Shown here in pieces: positions 54,555 through 64,000 of a DNA stretch of 64,000 nt. The stretch spans positions 1 to 64,000 of the forward strand of contig WHVA01000067.1 in NCBI GenBank assembly GCA_015179125.1, in the 5' to 3' direction. The stretch's first letter is position 1. Each line of letters begins with the position of its first letter. A program made the position numbers and the translations under genes. The notes below the pieces were generated by a model. The model searched no databases. It saw nothing but the letters and a program-made list of their open reading frames with translations, and had not been told where the DNA came from. Source of the stretch: Gautieria morchelliformis. Lineage: Eukaryota; Basidiomycota; Agaricomycetes; Gomphales; Gomphaceae.

Positions 54555-56497
54555 ATGTCTTCTGAGGATTCCCGTAGTCAGGACACCGACGCCGCAAAAG
54601 CCTCCAGATACGTGGAACAAGTACGACACGACTTCGGAGATAGCTGGAGACAGGACGATAAATTCCTAGACAAGTTCTTTCCGGTATGTCCTGCATGGAA
54701 ACCCCACATAGAGACGACCCAGAAGCGACATTATAATGCGCGAGTCTCTCGCTGGAAGCGTATTCCGAAGATTCCGAAGGATGCATCTACACTCTACGCA
54801 CCGCTTCGGAGACTGATGAACGATATCCTGGCCGCCGAAAAGCAGTCTCGACAACAGCCTTCCGCATCTAGCAAGGCCTTAGGACAGACCGGAAAACGGA
54901 CGTCAGTTTATTTGCATAAGGGGAACAACACACACATTAGATGTGTCCTGGCTACTCATGCCAAAAAGAAGAAGGTACAGAGCAGTCATGCCAGACGCCC
55001 TAATCTTCCAGTTTCCCCAACACTGTTTCTCGCCGGCGCCGGTGCTAATGTCGTGGGTGTTACATGGACTGTCATCAAACCTATCACCCAGGCAGGAATA
55101 TCCCCCATGGAAGTCATTCTCGACTCGGATGACTTCCTAGCAGCTCGTGATCGGCTTGCGGCAAACATGACTCAGATAATGTCCGACCAAACAAATCGAC
55201 GGTTTGCTTATGGGCTCATTTTAACAGAGACTACGTGTACCGTTTACATGTTCGATCACTCGGGTGCGGTCGCAGCCCCGCCATTCAACTACCACCAACA
55301 TCCAGCACAATTTTGTGCAGTCCTATTCGGGCTTCCGACCGTGGCGAGCGTCTCGGCTTTGACCAGACCATCTTCCCGGGTCCAAAGGACTTTCATGTTC
55401 GTACTTTAGTGAGTTCTGGAAAGAAGTCCCCAAAGGACGTCCAATATGTCATTCAAGACGGCCTTTTTCGTTTCTCTAGCCTTGTTGGACGGGGCACCAC
55501 CACATTGCGCACTCTGAAACTCGGCGATCTAAACTCAACGTTTGTGGTCAAGGACGCATGGATACCACGCGGGGAACTTGCCGGGAGAGAATCCGAAGGC
55601 TCGCTGCTTCGTCATGCACGGGCCAAAGGCGTAGTGCAGCTTGAACATTTCGAAGATATCAGACGCAGCAACGATCCGAATGACTTGGATACTATATTGC
55701 GCAACCGCAAAATAGACCAACCGACCGCAGAGGAATTGAAATTGGAGCGTGTGCACACTCGGATTGTTCTGAAGCCGTTTGCGGAGACCATCGATCAATT
55801 TGAAACACGCAAGGACTTGTTGCTGGCGTTTCATGATGCCGTCCTGGGTGTGTTTCTCCTGACCTCGTATTTTTTGTCTTTGTCATTCATGCATATTCCA
55901 GCACATCAACAACTTCATGATGTAGCAGGCATACTGCACCGCGACATTAGCATAGGGAATATTCTACTTAATCCTCGTGGCGCAGAGGACAATCGAGGGA
56001 TCCTTATAGATTTTGATCATGCCATTCGAGTTGGTGATACTTCCCCATATTTAACAAAAAGGCAGATTGTACGTCGTTTTCCCCTTACGCTTTTCCGGGA
56101 GTTTGACCGCCCGGGATCTCAGGGCACTTGGCGTTTTATGTCCCGGAACGCTCTCGACGGGAAGAGACCTCACACGTACATTGATGATCTCGAGGCCTTT
56201 TACTTTGTTCTCTGTTGGATCCTTATGGTCTATTCTGGGCCACATAAAGTCAAGGCTGTACCGAAGCAGGCAGCATGGTGGGACCTCCCGGACGCGTTTG
56301 TCATGAAGGAGGGCCATTTCGGTATACGAGAGTTTCGGCTTCCAGTGGATCGCTGGTTTGGCCCTTGTTTCAAGACCCTTGCCAGCCGCCTTTTCGATTT
56401 CTTCCGTGTACGTGGCCCCATTGGCAGGTTGATCGTTCATCCGGATGACCCTAAACGGGATTACGACAAGTACTTGGGTCATACAATGCATCACTGA
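54555..56497 (+). CDS. FunK1-type protein kinase (first copy)
   Basis: The plus-strand gene has an N-terminal region (MSSEDSRSQDTD), a central block with RRFAYGLILTETTCTVYMFD, then the kinase core: a STFVVKDAW strand with the ATP-site Lys, ILHRDISIGNILL (HRD and Asn, 55934-55973), ILIDFDHAI (DFD in place of DFG), GTWRFMSRNAL and a DDLEAFYFVLCW segment (APE-region equivalent of the family). This is the fungal FunK1 family, expanded in mushrooms; substrates are unknown. A GT-AG segment at 55848-55901 (54 bp) is in frame and stop-free, so it may be spliced or retained. Near 55335 the coding potential moves to another frame by one base between FCAVLFGL and ERLGFDQTIF, so the gene may be disabled or the base call wrong. 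Confidence 0.83.
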
Positions 56498-56824
56498 CAT
56501 GGAAGCTGAGGATTCGGCAGCAAAGTAACGCCAACCTTCTGTTCCTGGTGAGCCCGATTGTTCAAAGCTGTCATCAAACAACGGCTCGCTCGGGAAACGA
56601 AGCGGAGAACATGTTACTGATTCTTCGCGTGATGAGACGCTAGGTTTGGGTGTCCAGATACAGGGTAAATATGGTTTGACTAGGTCCTTAGTCGACACAC
56701 GATTCTTTCCTTAACTATATGAAACGTCCTTTCGATATTCTATACTCATTGCTTGGTGCATGCCGTTGTACACCGTAAAAGTCATATGGAATAAGATGTT
56801 TGGAAACATATATCTTTGACCTGG
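56498..56824. other. intergenic between two convergent FunK1 genes
   Basis: The 3' ends of both kinases meet here. No other feature is seen. Confidence 0.5.
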
Positions 56825-59211
56825 TTACAGTTCTGTCCTAATCCTCTTTGCGTCACCGCCGTAACTATTTAGGCCTTGTTCAAGTGCTGTCTCCCTCCGC
56901 TGCCTTTTGTCCGTTTCCTCTATGGTCTCTTCAAAAAAGTTCAAAAATTGTGTAAAATCCTCCTCCGGCGTTGAGTTTGGAGTTTCTGCTATCCACCTAT
57001 CAAAGAAAAAAGCGTGAAGTTTGGCCGCCAGCGGTTCCAAAACCTTGAATTCATCCTGCACCGGAATTGGGAACGCGGTAATTCTTATATATCCCTCCTT
57101 ATTTTGAAAGACGAAGTCAGCCTCATCGAGCATCCAATTTGAAACGTAGCGTGGTATCTTGGAGTCTGGCAGTCGCGAATTGCAGAGATCGAGTCTCGTA
57201 TGACCCGCAATGATGAAACATAGAAGGTAGTAGATAGATTCTAAATCGTCGCAGTGAGTGGTAGGGTTGTTGTTAAGAGCATTACGCGGCCAAAACACGT
57301 AAGAACCCTGAATTAACAAATGGTCAAAGACCCGCTTAATACTTCTCGGACAGTGTACGAACCGGTGTCTTGTCTGCCCGTGGAGCAATATCAGGTCCGT
57401 CCATGAAACCTGCGTGTGAGAAGTCTACGAGAAAGCCTCAAGATTGTCCTTCCGTTGATCTGTGAATGTAGATATTCCAAAGGGTAATGTCCCGATGCAT
57501 CATCTTAGCGTCCAAAAATAGTATTTTCAGCTCTGTCACCAAGATCAGCGTTAGGTCCGTTTCATGAACATGCCTCGTACCTTGGACTACGTCGCGCAAC
57601 GCGCACAAGAGCTCAGGTATGCTGCTAGATTTCTCCAATGGTACGCACTCGCCCTCACTACATCTCCAGACTGAGCGACCATGGTCCATGTTGGATGTGA
57701 CTCCGACAAGTCGTCGATTATTATCTACACTGTCCACATATCTCCGCCAGGGAGGAAGCCTGGGCAGGGTAACCGAGGTGTGTACAGGCTCAAATAAGAA
57801 CCATTCTGCAGGACTGAGGAGACGATTGTTCAAGCGAACCTCTTCGACCGCCGTTCTGACCACCTGAGTGGATGCCCAATTGTCAGACCACGTGTCGTTG
57901 ATGAGATATATGCGCCTGTCCCAATCATCCGACCTACGGGTTCTCCAACAAGTCGACCCATGGCTCCGAATATTATATGGCTGGGTCACGAGTGGTGCGA
58001 CTGCATCGACCATATAAGTATCCGACTTCGTCAAGATGCTGCGTGTCATTGGCTTGAAACTGCACGCTGGTGTCAAATCCCAGCGCTTCATCACTCCACG
58101 AGACAATAGTAGCAATGATATCGCAGAAGCGTGCCGCTTTCGCGTGGTAATCCAGAGTTTCAGAAAATATGACCCCAGCGCGGTCCCAAAGAAAGAATTC
58201 GACCGTAGATTCTGTGAATAGCAGCGACGGCACAAATCTACGGCGAGGTTGTGCTGCGAGAACCTCGCGCGCATACGATGCTAGTTGGAACATGGCTCGA
58301 CTGTCTCCGGTTCTTCGAGTCCTCTCTGTTTTGACTTTGATAGGAATGACGCACCACCGCCACTCGACTGGAGGCCCTTGGTCTATTGCCTTCTTATCCG
58401 CCGGGCTCAGCATTTTCCTTTCCTCTGCTGTCAATGTTTTCGACTGTGGAACTCCAGTAGCATGTGGGAAGGCGGGGGGTTCCTTTACCCCAAAGAAATA
58501 TATCGGGTTTCAATGGACCTCCGCCAAATGTCGGAATGGCGTTTTGTTGGCGGTCAATTGCAACACGGCAGTCAGAAAGCCCTTCATGCGAAATGATTGC
58601 GTTAAGTATGGGGACCAGACCTTCGATAATATCTTCCTCCAAGATGCTGCGTTGATATACTGTCACCGGGGGTTCTGGGATGTCTTTCCAGCCCATTTTC
58701 AGGTTTTCTCCCCGTGCACCGTTTGCATCCTTTGCCGGTGGCCTCTTTGATTTTACATAGAATTCCGAAAGGGTGTCGGCATGTCGTGCGAGACCATCAT
58801 TCTTGTCTGGGAAAGGAAAGAACTCATCCAGGAGTTTCGCATTAGGCCCATCATATGACCCCTCGAGCTCAGTGCGCAAACTATCTTGAGTTGCCTTTGC
58901 CTGGGTCTTTCCGGATGCATATGGTCTAGGACCTGTGATGGCAAGATACGTGCTAGGCTTTGATTTATTTGCTATCTGGGGGGTAATATGACCGACCGAC
59001 GCAGATGTAGTTGCGGCAAGTATCGGATCCCTATATCCATACGGATTCCTAGAGTATTCATACGAGTAAGAGACCGTGCCGGTCCCTGAATCTGATGAAA
59101 TAGAACGAACACATGATCGCCGCCAACAGCAGCAGCAGTCCTGCCTTCAGGGACCTCAGATGTCCCTTGACTCCGAGTCCCATATGAATGAGTGTAACGC
59201 TCGTGAGCCAT
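56825..59211 (-). CDS. FunK1-type protein kinase (second copy)
   Basis: Minus-strand exons read MAHERYTHSYGTRSQG (start 59211), LRTELEGSYDGPNAKLLDEF, FGGGPLKPDIFLWG, EWRWCVIPIKVK, AQPRRRFVPSLLFTESTVEF, FCDIIATIVSWSDEALGFD, RIYLINDTW, KMMHRDITLWNIYI (HRD), then GSYVFWPRNAL, HCDDLESIYYLLCF and a C-terminal acidic tail with stop at 56825. This is a full-length FunK1 architecture: N-terminal recognition half followed by the kinase half. Leu and Trp after the HRDIT are unusual compared with the ISxGN of the first copy. Exon limits in the N-terminal part, around 58,970-59,150, are tentative. The two copies are clearly diverged, so they are not a recent duplication. Confidence 0.82.
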
Positions 59212-61037
59212 CGCTGCAGAATTATTACGCGCGAGACTGACAGCATTATCCTTATAGTGCCGCACAAGACGGTGAGACTCACCTGGTATAGGTCAGCAGT
59301 GCATACGTCCGATATTTGGAAACGACGGAAATTCTCAGAAAAGTGGAGTGTGGAGAAACGGGACGTTAAGGCCAGTTAAGTATCCACCCAGTTGTGAACA
59401 AAAGCCATATCTGTACGCGTGGTGAAATAAAAGACAATGCGACTAATATCATTGTTTCCCGCTTTGGCTTCGATCGCTTCAAGCTTGTTTTCGGAAGACA
59501 TGAGACATAACCAAATTTGGCGGTCTAATGCAGCCGACAAAACGCATCGTCACTGGATCAAAAAATGGTTAGCTTTATAGTGCTCTTGAGTCTTATATTA
59601 TGCAGGTCATTGCGATGCTTGTTTGTTCCGAACACGCTACCTGTGCCTCCTAACAAGGAACCACGCACTTCCGAGGCCGGTGAGTTTGTATTCTGGTCGT
59701 ACATAGTATCAAAAGGCCCTAACACTCCACCTCCATGAACAATCGTGTCATACATTCCGGACGAGTAAGTTTGAACGTGTGACTCACAATGAATATATAT
59801 TTTTAGCCTGCTCTCAATGCTAGTAGACATCTCGTACTGTGTGACCCCAGGGGCGCAATGGCGTTAGACGATTATTATGGGACTATTATATTAATGAACA
59901 ACCTGACCTATGAGCGTTTCCTAATCGCTTCCGAGTACTTACAGATTGTTTTTGGTCTTCTTGCATGACAAACTAGGCCACTGTTGAAATGAGTAATCTT
60001 CCGCTGAAATTCCTCCCTTCTTTCCGATTTTTTATCGCCTGAAATTGGATTTTGCGACGCAACCCAGTATCTCGTCTGGACATTCTTCGCACTGGCGGCA
60101 GGAAAGTGGAGAGCCCTGTCATCAATTCGGTCATCATCATTGCAACGTACTTGAATCCAACGCATGTCCAATCCATGAGATAGGGGTCTAGCTGACGTTT
60201 TGATGATGCGCGTCCACCTAGGGATTTGGAAATAAAAACTGTGTGTAATGCGATTTGGCCGCGTAGCCGGAGTTACCGTCCCTGCTGCTGCGCATGTTTC
60301 AACGTTCAGCCTTCAGCTTCAAGATCCACTGTGGGAATCAACAAGCAGGAATAAGATATTTGATCTGCCACCCCACAGCAGCAGTTGTGGAGCACAACAC
60401 TAGGGGCCCCTTTCCTTGCGTCATGAGCAAACTAACGGCTGATGTCAGTGCGGAGCAAACCCAGCTAGCATCGGGACATAAAACGTTGACATGCGGTCGC
60501 CTGAACTGAGATATCTGCGTGATAGAGAGGAGACTGAAACTAAAATGTATACATAAGTACATGACGCGAGTACAGCTCATCATCGGTGAAAAGTGCGCGA
60601 GAATTCAAGCACCGGTGAAATGCATCGAAGAGGTCCAGCAGCATGTCGTACTTGTTGAGAAATGAATATCGCGCGTGCTGTGGTTTACTGGTTGAACGTT
60701 GGGCCATTAATACTCAGAAACGAAGGCACCCGCAGAGGAAATTTACCACCTAGTTGGAACCAAGTATTGGGACAGACGGATGCCTCACGAGAGCGTCCAT
60801 AATCCATAAAATTGGAGGATCGAGGACCCATGGATCTTGAGGCAGTCGGTTCGGGTTGCGAGGTGACACTCACCAGTACAGTAGGCGTACTTGTTCGAAG
60901 CTTGAAGGCTGTGAATGACGACTTGCGCCGACGACGCCTCTGCACAGCTGTTAGGGTGCCGCGGCGACTGTCGCAGTATCTTCCAAGGCGCAACGAGACT
61001 TCGGTCTTTGTGACTTGCGCCAACGTCATGAGTGACA
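59212..61037. other. mostly unassigned; possible small gene on the minus strand
   Basis: Two adjacent open stretches on the minus strand, 60171-59908 and 59830-59558, have plausible coding composition (for example a GGGVLGPFDTMYDQNTNSP segment) and could be exons of a small gene. No family was recognised. The remainder shows nothing. Confidence 0.25.
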
Positions 61038-61145
61038 ACCATGTCACCGTGACACGGGCTCAGGTCGCTGGTCGACGTCGGTCACCGTGACACGGGTCCA
61101 AATGCAGGGCTGGTCGCGACGTCGGTCACCGTGACACGGGTCTAG
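61038..61145. repeat. tandem 45-bp units with GTCACCGTGAC palindrome
   Basis: Three imperfect copies of CTGGTCG(CG)ACGTCGGTCACCGTGACACGGG follow one another. Each holds the palindrome GTCACCGTGAC. The array ends about 240 bp before the start of the GPI-anchored protein gene and may be regulatory. Confidence 0.65.
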
Positions 61146-61387
61146 ATGAGCCGGGGCTGGTCGCGACGTCGTGCAGCGACAACGATAAATGCTGCGATTC
61201 CACGTACCGTAATAGAAGGGAAAGATCCGGAAAGACGGGCTGTTTGTGCGTGCTTGGCCTCAGGGCGTTTCATTGAAAAACGGGTACAGTACAGTTTCAT
61301 AAGCCGCAGTCAGCCCAGCTCTTCCAGCGCCCCGTATCATCCCCCCTCGTCGACTTTTCTTGTTCTCGTTGTGTACATCCCTTCGCA

Positions 61388-62381
61388 ATGCAGCTCATAA
61401 CTTCCGTCGCCCTCCTCCTCGTCGCCGCCGCCGGTGTCCTTGCCCAACCGATGATCAACACCCCGTGAGTGTCCTTAGATACCACGTAATCTTCTCACCG
61501 ACCCCTTCAACGCAGCGCCTCGATCACCGAGGTTTGCTACACGTCTCTGGCGCGTTGGAGGAGCGTACTGACCCATATTCATCGTGTAGTGCCAGCCCAC
61601 GCAGCTCGGTTTCAGGTAAGTCTCTTGATCTCATTGTTGGCGGTGACGCTCACCCACATCCAGTGGTGGACAACCCCCGTACTTCCTGTCCATCCTCCCC
61701 GGTGGCCAGGTCGGTGCAGCTCCCATCGAAAACTTAGGAACACAATCAGGTACCTCCCTCACATGGAATGCCGACATTGCATCCGGTATGCTCTTTCTCT
61801 TCCCCTTTATCGCTAGTCCTCACGACGAGCTTCAGGGACTTCCATTACCTTCCAAATTAAGGACTCGACTGGTGCAACTGCCTTCTCTGCCATCGTGACC
61901 GTCCAAGCTGGTTGTAAGTCTTCAGTCTGCGGGGATCGCTTGTTTGGTCTCGAACTGATCACTTTTGAACACTCACAGCCGACACCAGCTGTGTTGGCAA
62001 GAACTCACTTACCTCAGGTTCCGCTAGTGGTACTGCATCTGGCTCTGCCTCTGGTTCAGCTTCAAGCGCGGCCACCAGTGGAGCCAGCAAAGCGACCAGC
62101 GCACCCGCTACGTCTGCCGCCTCTGCCACGAGTGTCGCCTCAAAGTATGCCTGCCGCTAATTATTCCAGTGCCATTATTAATATCCTCCCCTTTGTACAG
62201 GCCCGCATCTTCGGGTGCTTCGACGGCTGGCGCAACTTCTGCGGCTTCTGCGGCTTCTGGCAGTGCCGCCTCTGCCTCTGCCTCGCCTTCCTCCAGCACA
62301 ACGCCGAACTCTGCAAAGGAATTCAACGCGGGCTCAGCATCAGGCGTAATTGGTATCCTCCTGGCGGCACTCCTCATCTGA
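61388..62381 (+). CDS. GPI-anchored Ser/Ala-rich cell wall protein (Kre9/Knh-like N-domain)
   Basis: An N-terminal signal peptide, MQLITSVALLLVAAAGVLAQ, is followed by a small beta-sandwich region read over short exons: PASITE, CQPTQLGFS, PPYFLSILPGGQ, NLGTQSGTSLTWNADIASG, SITFQIKDSTGATAF and VTVQAG, then DTSC. A long Ser/Ala/Thr-rich stalk follows, ending with a hydrophobic tail (GVIGILLAALLI) that fits a GPI-anchor signal. First exons: 61388-61464, 61516-61531, 61590-61615, 61664-61785. The family, common in mushrooms, resembles the Ser-Thr-rich GPI-anchored membrane family related to Kre9/Knh1. The role is most likely in the cell wall. The stalk is expected to be O-mannosylated. Confidence 0.85.
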
Positions 62382-63190
62382 GTGCGCGTTCGCACCTTCA
62401 AAACTCGGATGCTGTGGATTGATGCGGGTCCCTTCTACCCCAGCCCCGTCAAGACTACCGTCGCTTCTTGCTTTTGCTCATGTTTATACCCACCGTTGAA
62501 CGCTGTTTGCATGGATGCGGAACTTTTTATCTTCTCTATCCCCTGACTTTGAACTTTTGTTACCTCTCAAGTACCGCCAAAACCATTCATTTCTATGGCC
62601 TTGCTACCCCCTTAAAGCACGCACTACACCCCTACACCCCTGATGCCTCACTACCCACCCATATTGCTGATTACGTCATGTCCACACCATATACACTACT
62701 GCGTCCCATCTTGACTTGCGTGTGCGTTACCTACCAACCACATTTTTGATAACACATCAAAGTTCCGTCTGATCCAATAGATGCAAGGAATTGTGCCTGT
62801 GACGTTGATATATCATGATGCTGTTGATCAGGCTGGAACCTTCTTCGTGCCTCCTTATCATCGTACGCGTTGGCGTTAATACCTGTCCTCCGCTGACGCT
62901 GATGATGCGGCGATCATGAAGACGGCAATCATGGACACTTCATGAAAAGCCATTGATCGAATAATCTGACACAATCTGTCCCGCTTCGCTGCGAAGTTGA
63001 ATTTAAAAGTCTGCAGGTGGAAGGTTCTTTCGTGCCACACGATATGGAGGTGTGGCCTATAGCATGCACGTCCTGGCGGCATTCACGTGTCCCACTTTAG
63101 GAAGCAAGGACTGTCAACGCAGTCAGAAGGTGCACCCAACAGATACCGCGTACCGCACGAGGCACTCAGTCAAGCAACTTGCTTGGTGGA
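62382..63190. other. intergenic, nothing supported
   Basis: No gene or repeat was identified between the GPI-anchored protein and the open frame at 63191. Confidence 0.5.
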
Positions 63191-63709
63191 ATGAAGATCA
63201 GCTTGACAACGATGGCGACAGGGATGCCCATTGCTGTCGGTCAAGCAGCCCCGTCGACGGCTGTTGGAAATCACTTTCACCGGCCTGACCCATCTGCATG
63301 GGTACTGATCAGCTCCCCCCTCGCGTGTCGCCTTGGGCCGGGGTCTCCAAGTCACTCATATGCCGGCAGGCGGTCAGCGTTCGCTATCGGCGTATTTACT
63401 TCCTGCTGTCCGACAATTCCAATCGAGGGCAACTTGAATCCAACGAGACCAATCAATATGGCGACCCCCCCAGCGGCAAGACATGTCCATGCCGGCCATC
63501 ACTGCACTTGCGGGGAACCGGATATAAGCACAGGGTGCTTCATTGCGAAAGTCTGCGAGGTACATGCGTGGGGCCATGTGGACGTGACTCACGGCTTCTC
63601 GAACTGCGTTTGGGACGCAATGCCCACGATAGACGCAGCGATAACAGGCGGCAGCGCCGTGCCCTCTACCATAACCAACTCGACACTATGGCTGCAGCTC
63701 TGGGATTAG
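63191..63709 (+). CDS. possible PAAR-like open frame
   Basis: A stop-free frame of 172 codons begins MKISLTTMATGMPIAVGQ. It contains repeated Gly/Pro-rich strands and a segment HHCTCGEPDISTGC followed by a HxDVTHG pattern, which recalls the CxC...G.P.I..G layout of PAAR-repeat proteins found in bacterial secretion-system tips and in some fungal proteins. The match is by eye to a short, loose motif, the frame has unusual residues, and it overlaps the start of the next gene. It may be a decayed gene or chance. Confidence 0.3.
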   Translation: MKISLTTMATGMPIAVGQAAPSTAVGNHFHRPDPSAWVLISSPLACRLGPGSPSHSYAGRRSAFAIGVFTSCCPTIPIEGNLNPTRPINMATPPAARHVHAGHHCTCGEPDISTGCFIAKVCEVHAWGHVDVTHGFSNCVWDAMPTIDAAITGGSAVPSTITNSTLWLQLWD

Positions 63710-64000
63710 CAGGTAAGTCGCCGACAACCTATCAGAACCGTTGGTAGAGGGGTAACCACTATAACAGCGAGTGTCATTGCCGTTCTCCAGCTCACTGGAG
63801 CGAGTATTAGTGCATGCTACAGCTACGGGAGTGGCGTCAAGAACGCATCGAGGGACAAGACAAGGATGCTGTTTGGACTCCAAAGAGTGCTCGAAGCTAT
63901 TCGTCGACTAGTAGAAGGTGACGGGACAGCAGCATCCTCCCGATTACCAGCTTTGAATGAGCACCTCCTTCGTTGCCGTGACGAACTGGAAAGTTTCAAT
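63688..64000 (+). CDS. 5' end of an NLR/STAND-type gene (fungal N-terminal domain)
   Basis: Exon 1 (63688-63712, MAAALGLA) is joined across a 55-bp GT-AG intron (63713-63767) to an exon that runs off the window at 64000. The joined reading is MAAALGLAASVIAVLQLTGA, then SISACYSYGSGVKNASRDK, a LQRVLEAIRRLVEG segment and ALNEHLLRCRDELESFN. This is the predominantly helical N-terminal domain of fungal NACHT/NB-ARC (STAND) proteins, which often have ankyrin, WD40 or TPR repeats at the far end. Such proteins act in heterokaryon incompatibility and innate-type responses. The effector and repeat parts are outside the window. Confidence 0.75.

Overview
The window looks like genomic DNA of a basidiomycete fungus, most likely an agaricomycete. 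The signs are genes with many 45-65 bp GT-AG introns, two FunK1-type protein kinases, a fungal linalool dehydratase/isomerase-like protein, an APSES-type DNA-binding protein, chromodomain Ty3/gypsy elements and a fungal NLR-type N-terminal domain. Reading is by eye only; no search or alignment program was run.

Layout. 1-18,210 is a nest of LTR retrotransposons: a plus-strand chromodomain gypsy element that carries an antisense accessory coding region and is split by a Copia-type solo LTR; a minus-strand gypsy element split by a young, whole-looking Copia element (8,202-13,460, target duplication GAATC, LTRs identical by eye); a further solo LTR with duplication AAGTC; and a gypsy pol scrap. 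18,411-33,000 holds host genes: an Ldi-domain protein (one probable frameshift), an intron-rich MFS sugar transporter tail to tail with a GH13 alpha-amylase, a coiled-coil protein head to head with an NADPH-dependent MDR reductase, and an aquaporin. 33,000-39,300 has few genes and contains a large inverted repeat with two decayed repeat units per arm, short palindromes, a 22-bp minisatellite and a pogo-like MITE.

39,421-54,350 is a dense housekeeping block: an orphan low-complexity protein, a Yip1-family Golgi protein head to head with transcription factor IWS1/SPN1, an APSES-type protein, ornithine decarboxylase, a monothiol glutaredoxin of the Grx3/4 type and Ku70. 54,555-64,000 is accessory: two convergent FunK1 kinases, a GPI-anchored Ser/Ala-rich wall protein, a weak PAAR-like open frame and the 5' end of an NLR-type gene that runs off the window.

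Genes that may work together: the sugar transporter and alpha-amylase (starch or maltodextrin use) sit tail to tail 121 bp apart. The Ku70/FunK1 shared promoter has two ACGCGT boxes, the site class bound by APSES-containing cell-cycle factors, and an APSES-type gene lies 7 kb away; that link is only a hypothesis. Most host genes are spread over several exons, so many are invisible to single-frame ORF calling (the amylase, aquaporin, transporter and Yip1 genes are clear cases).
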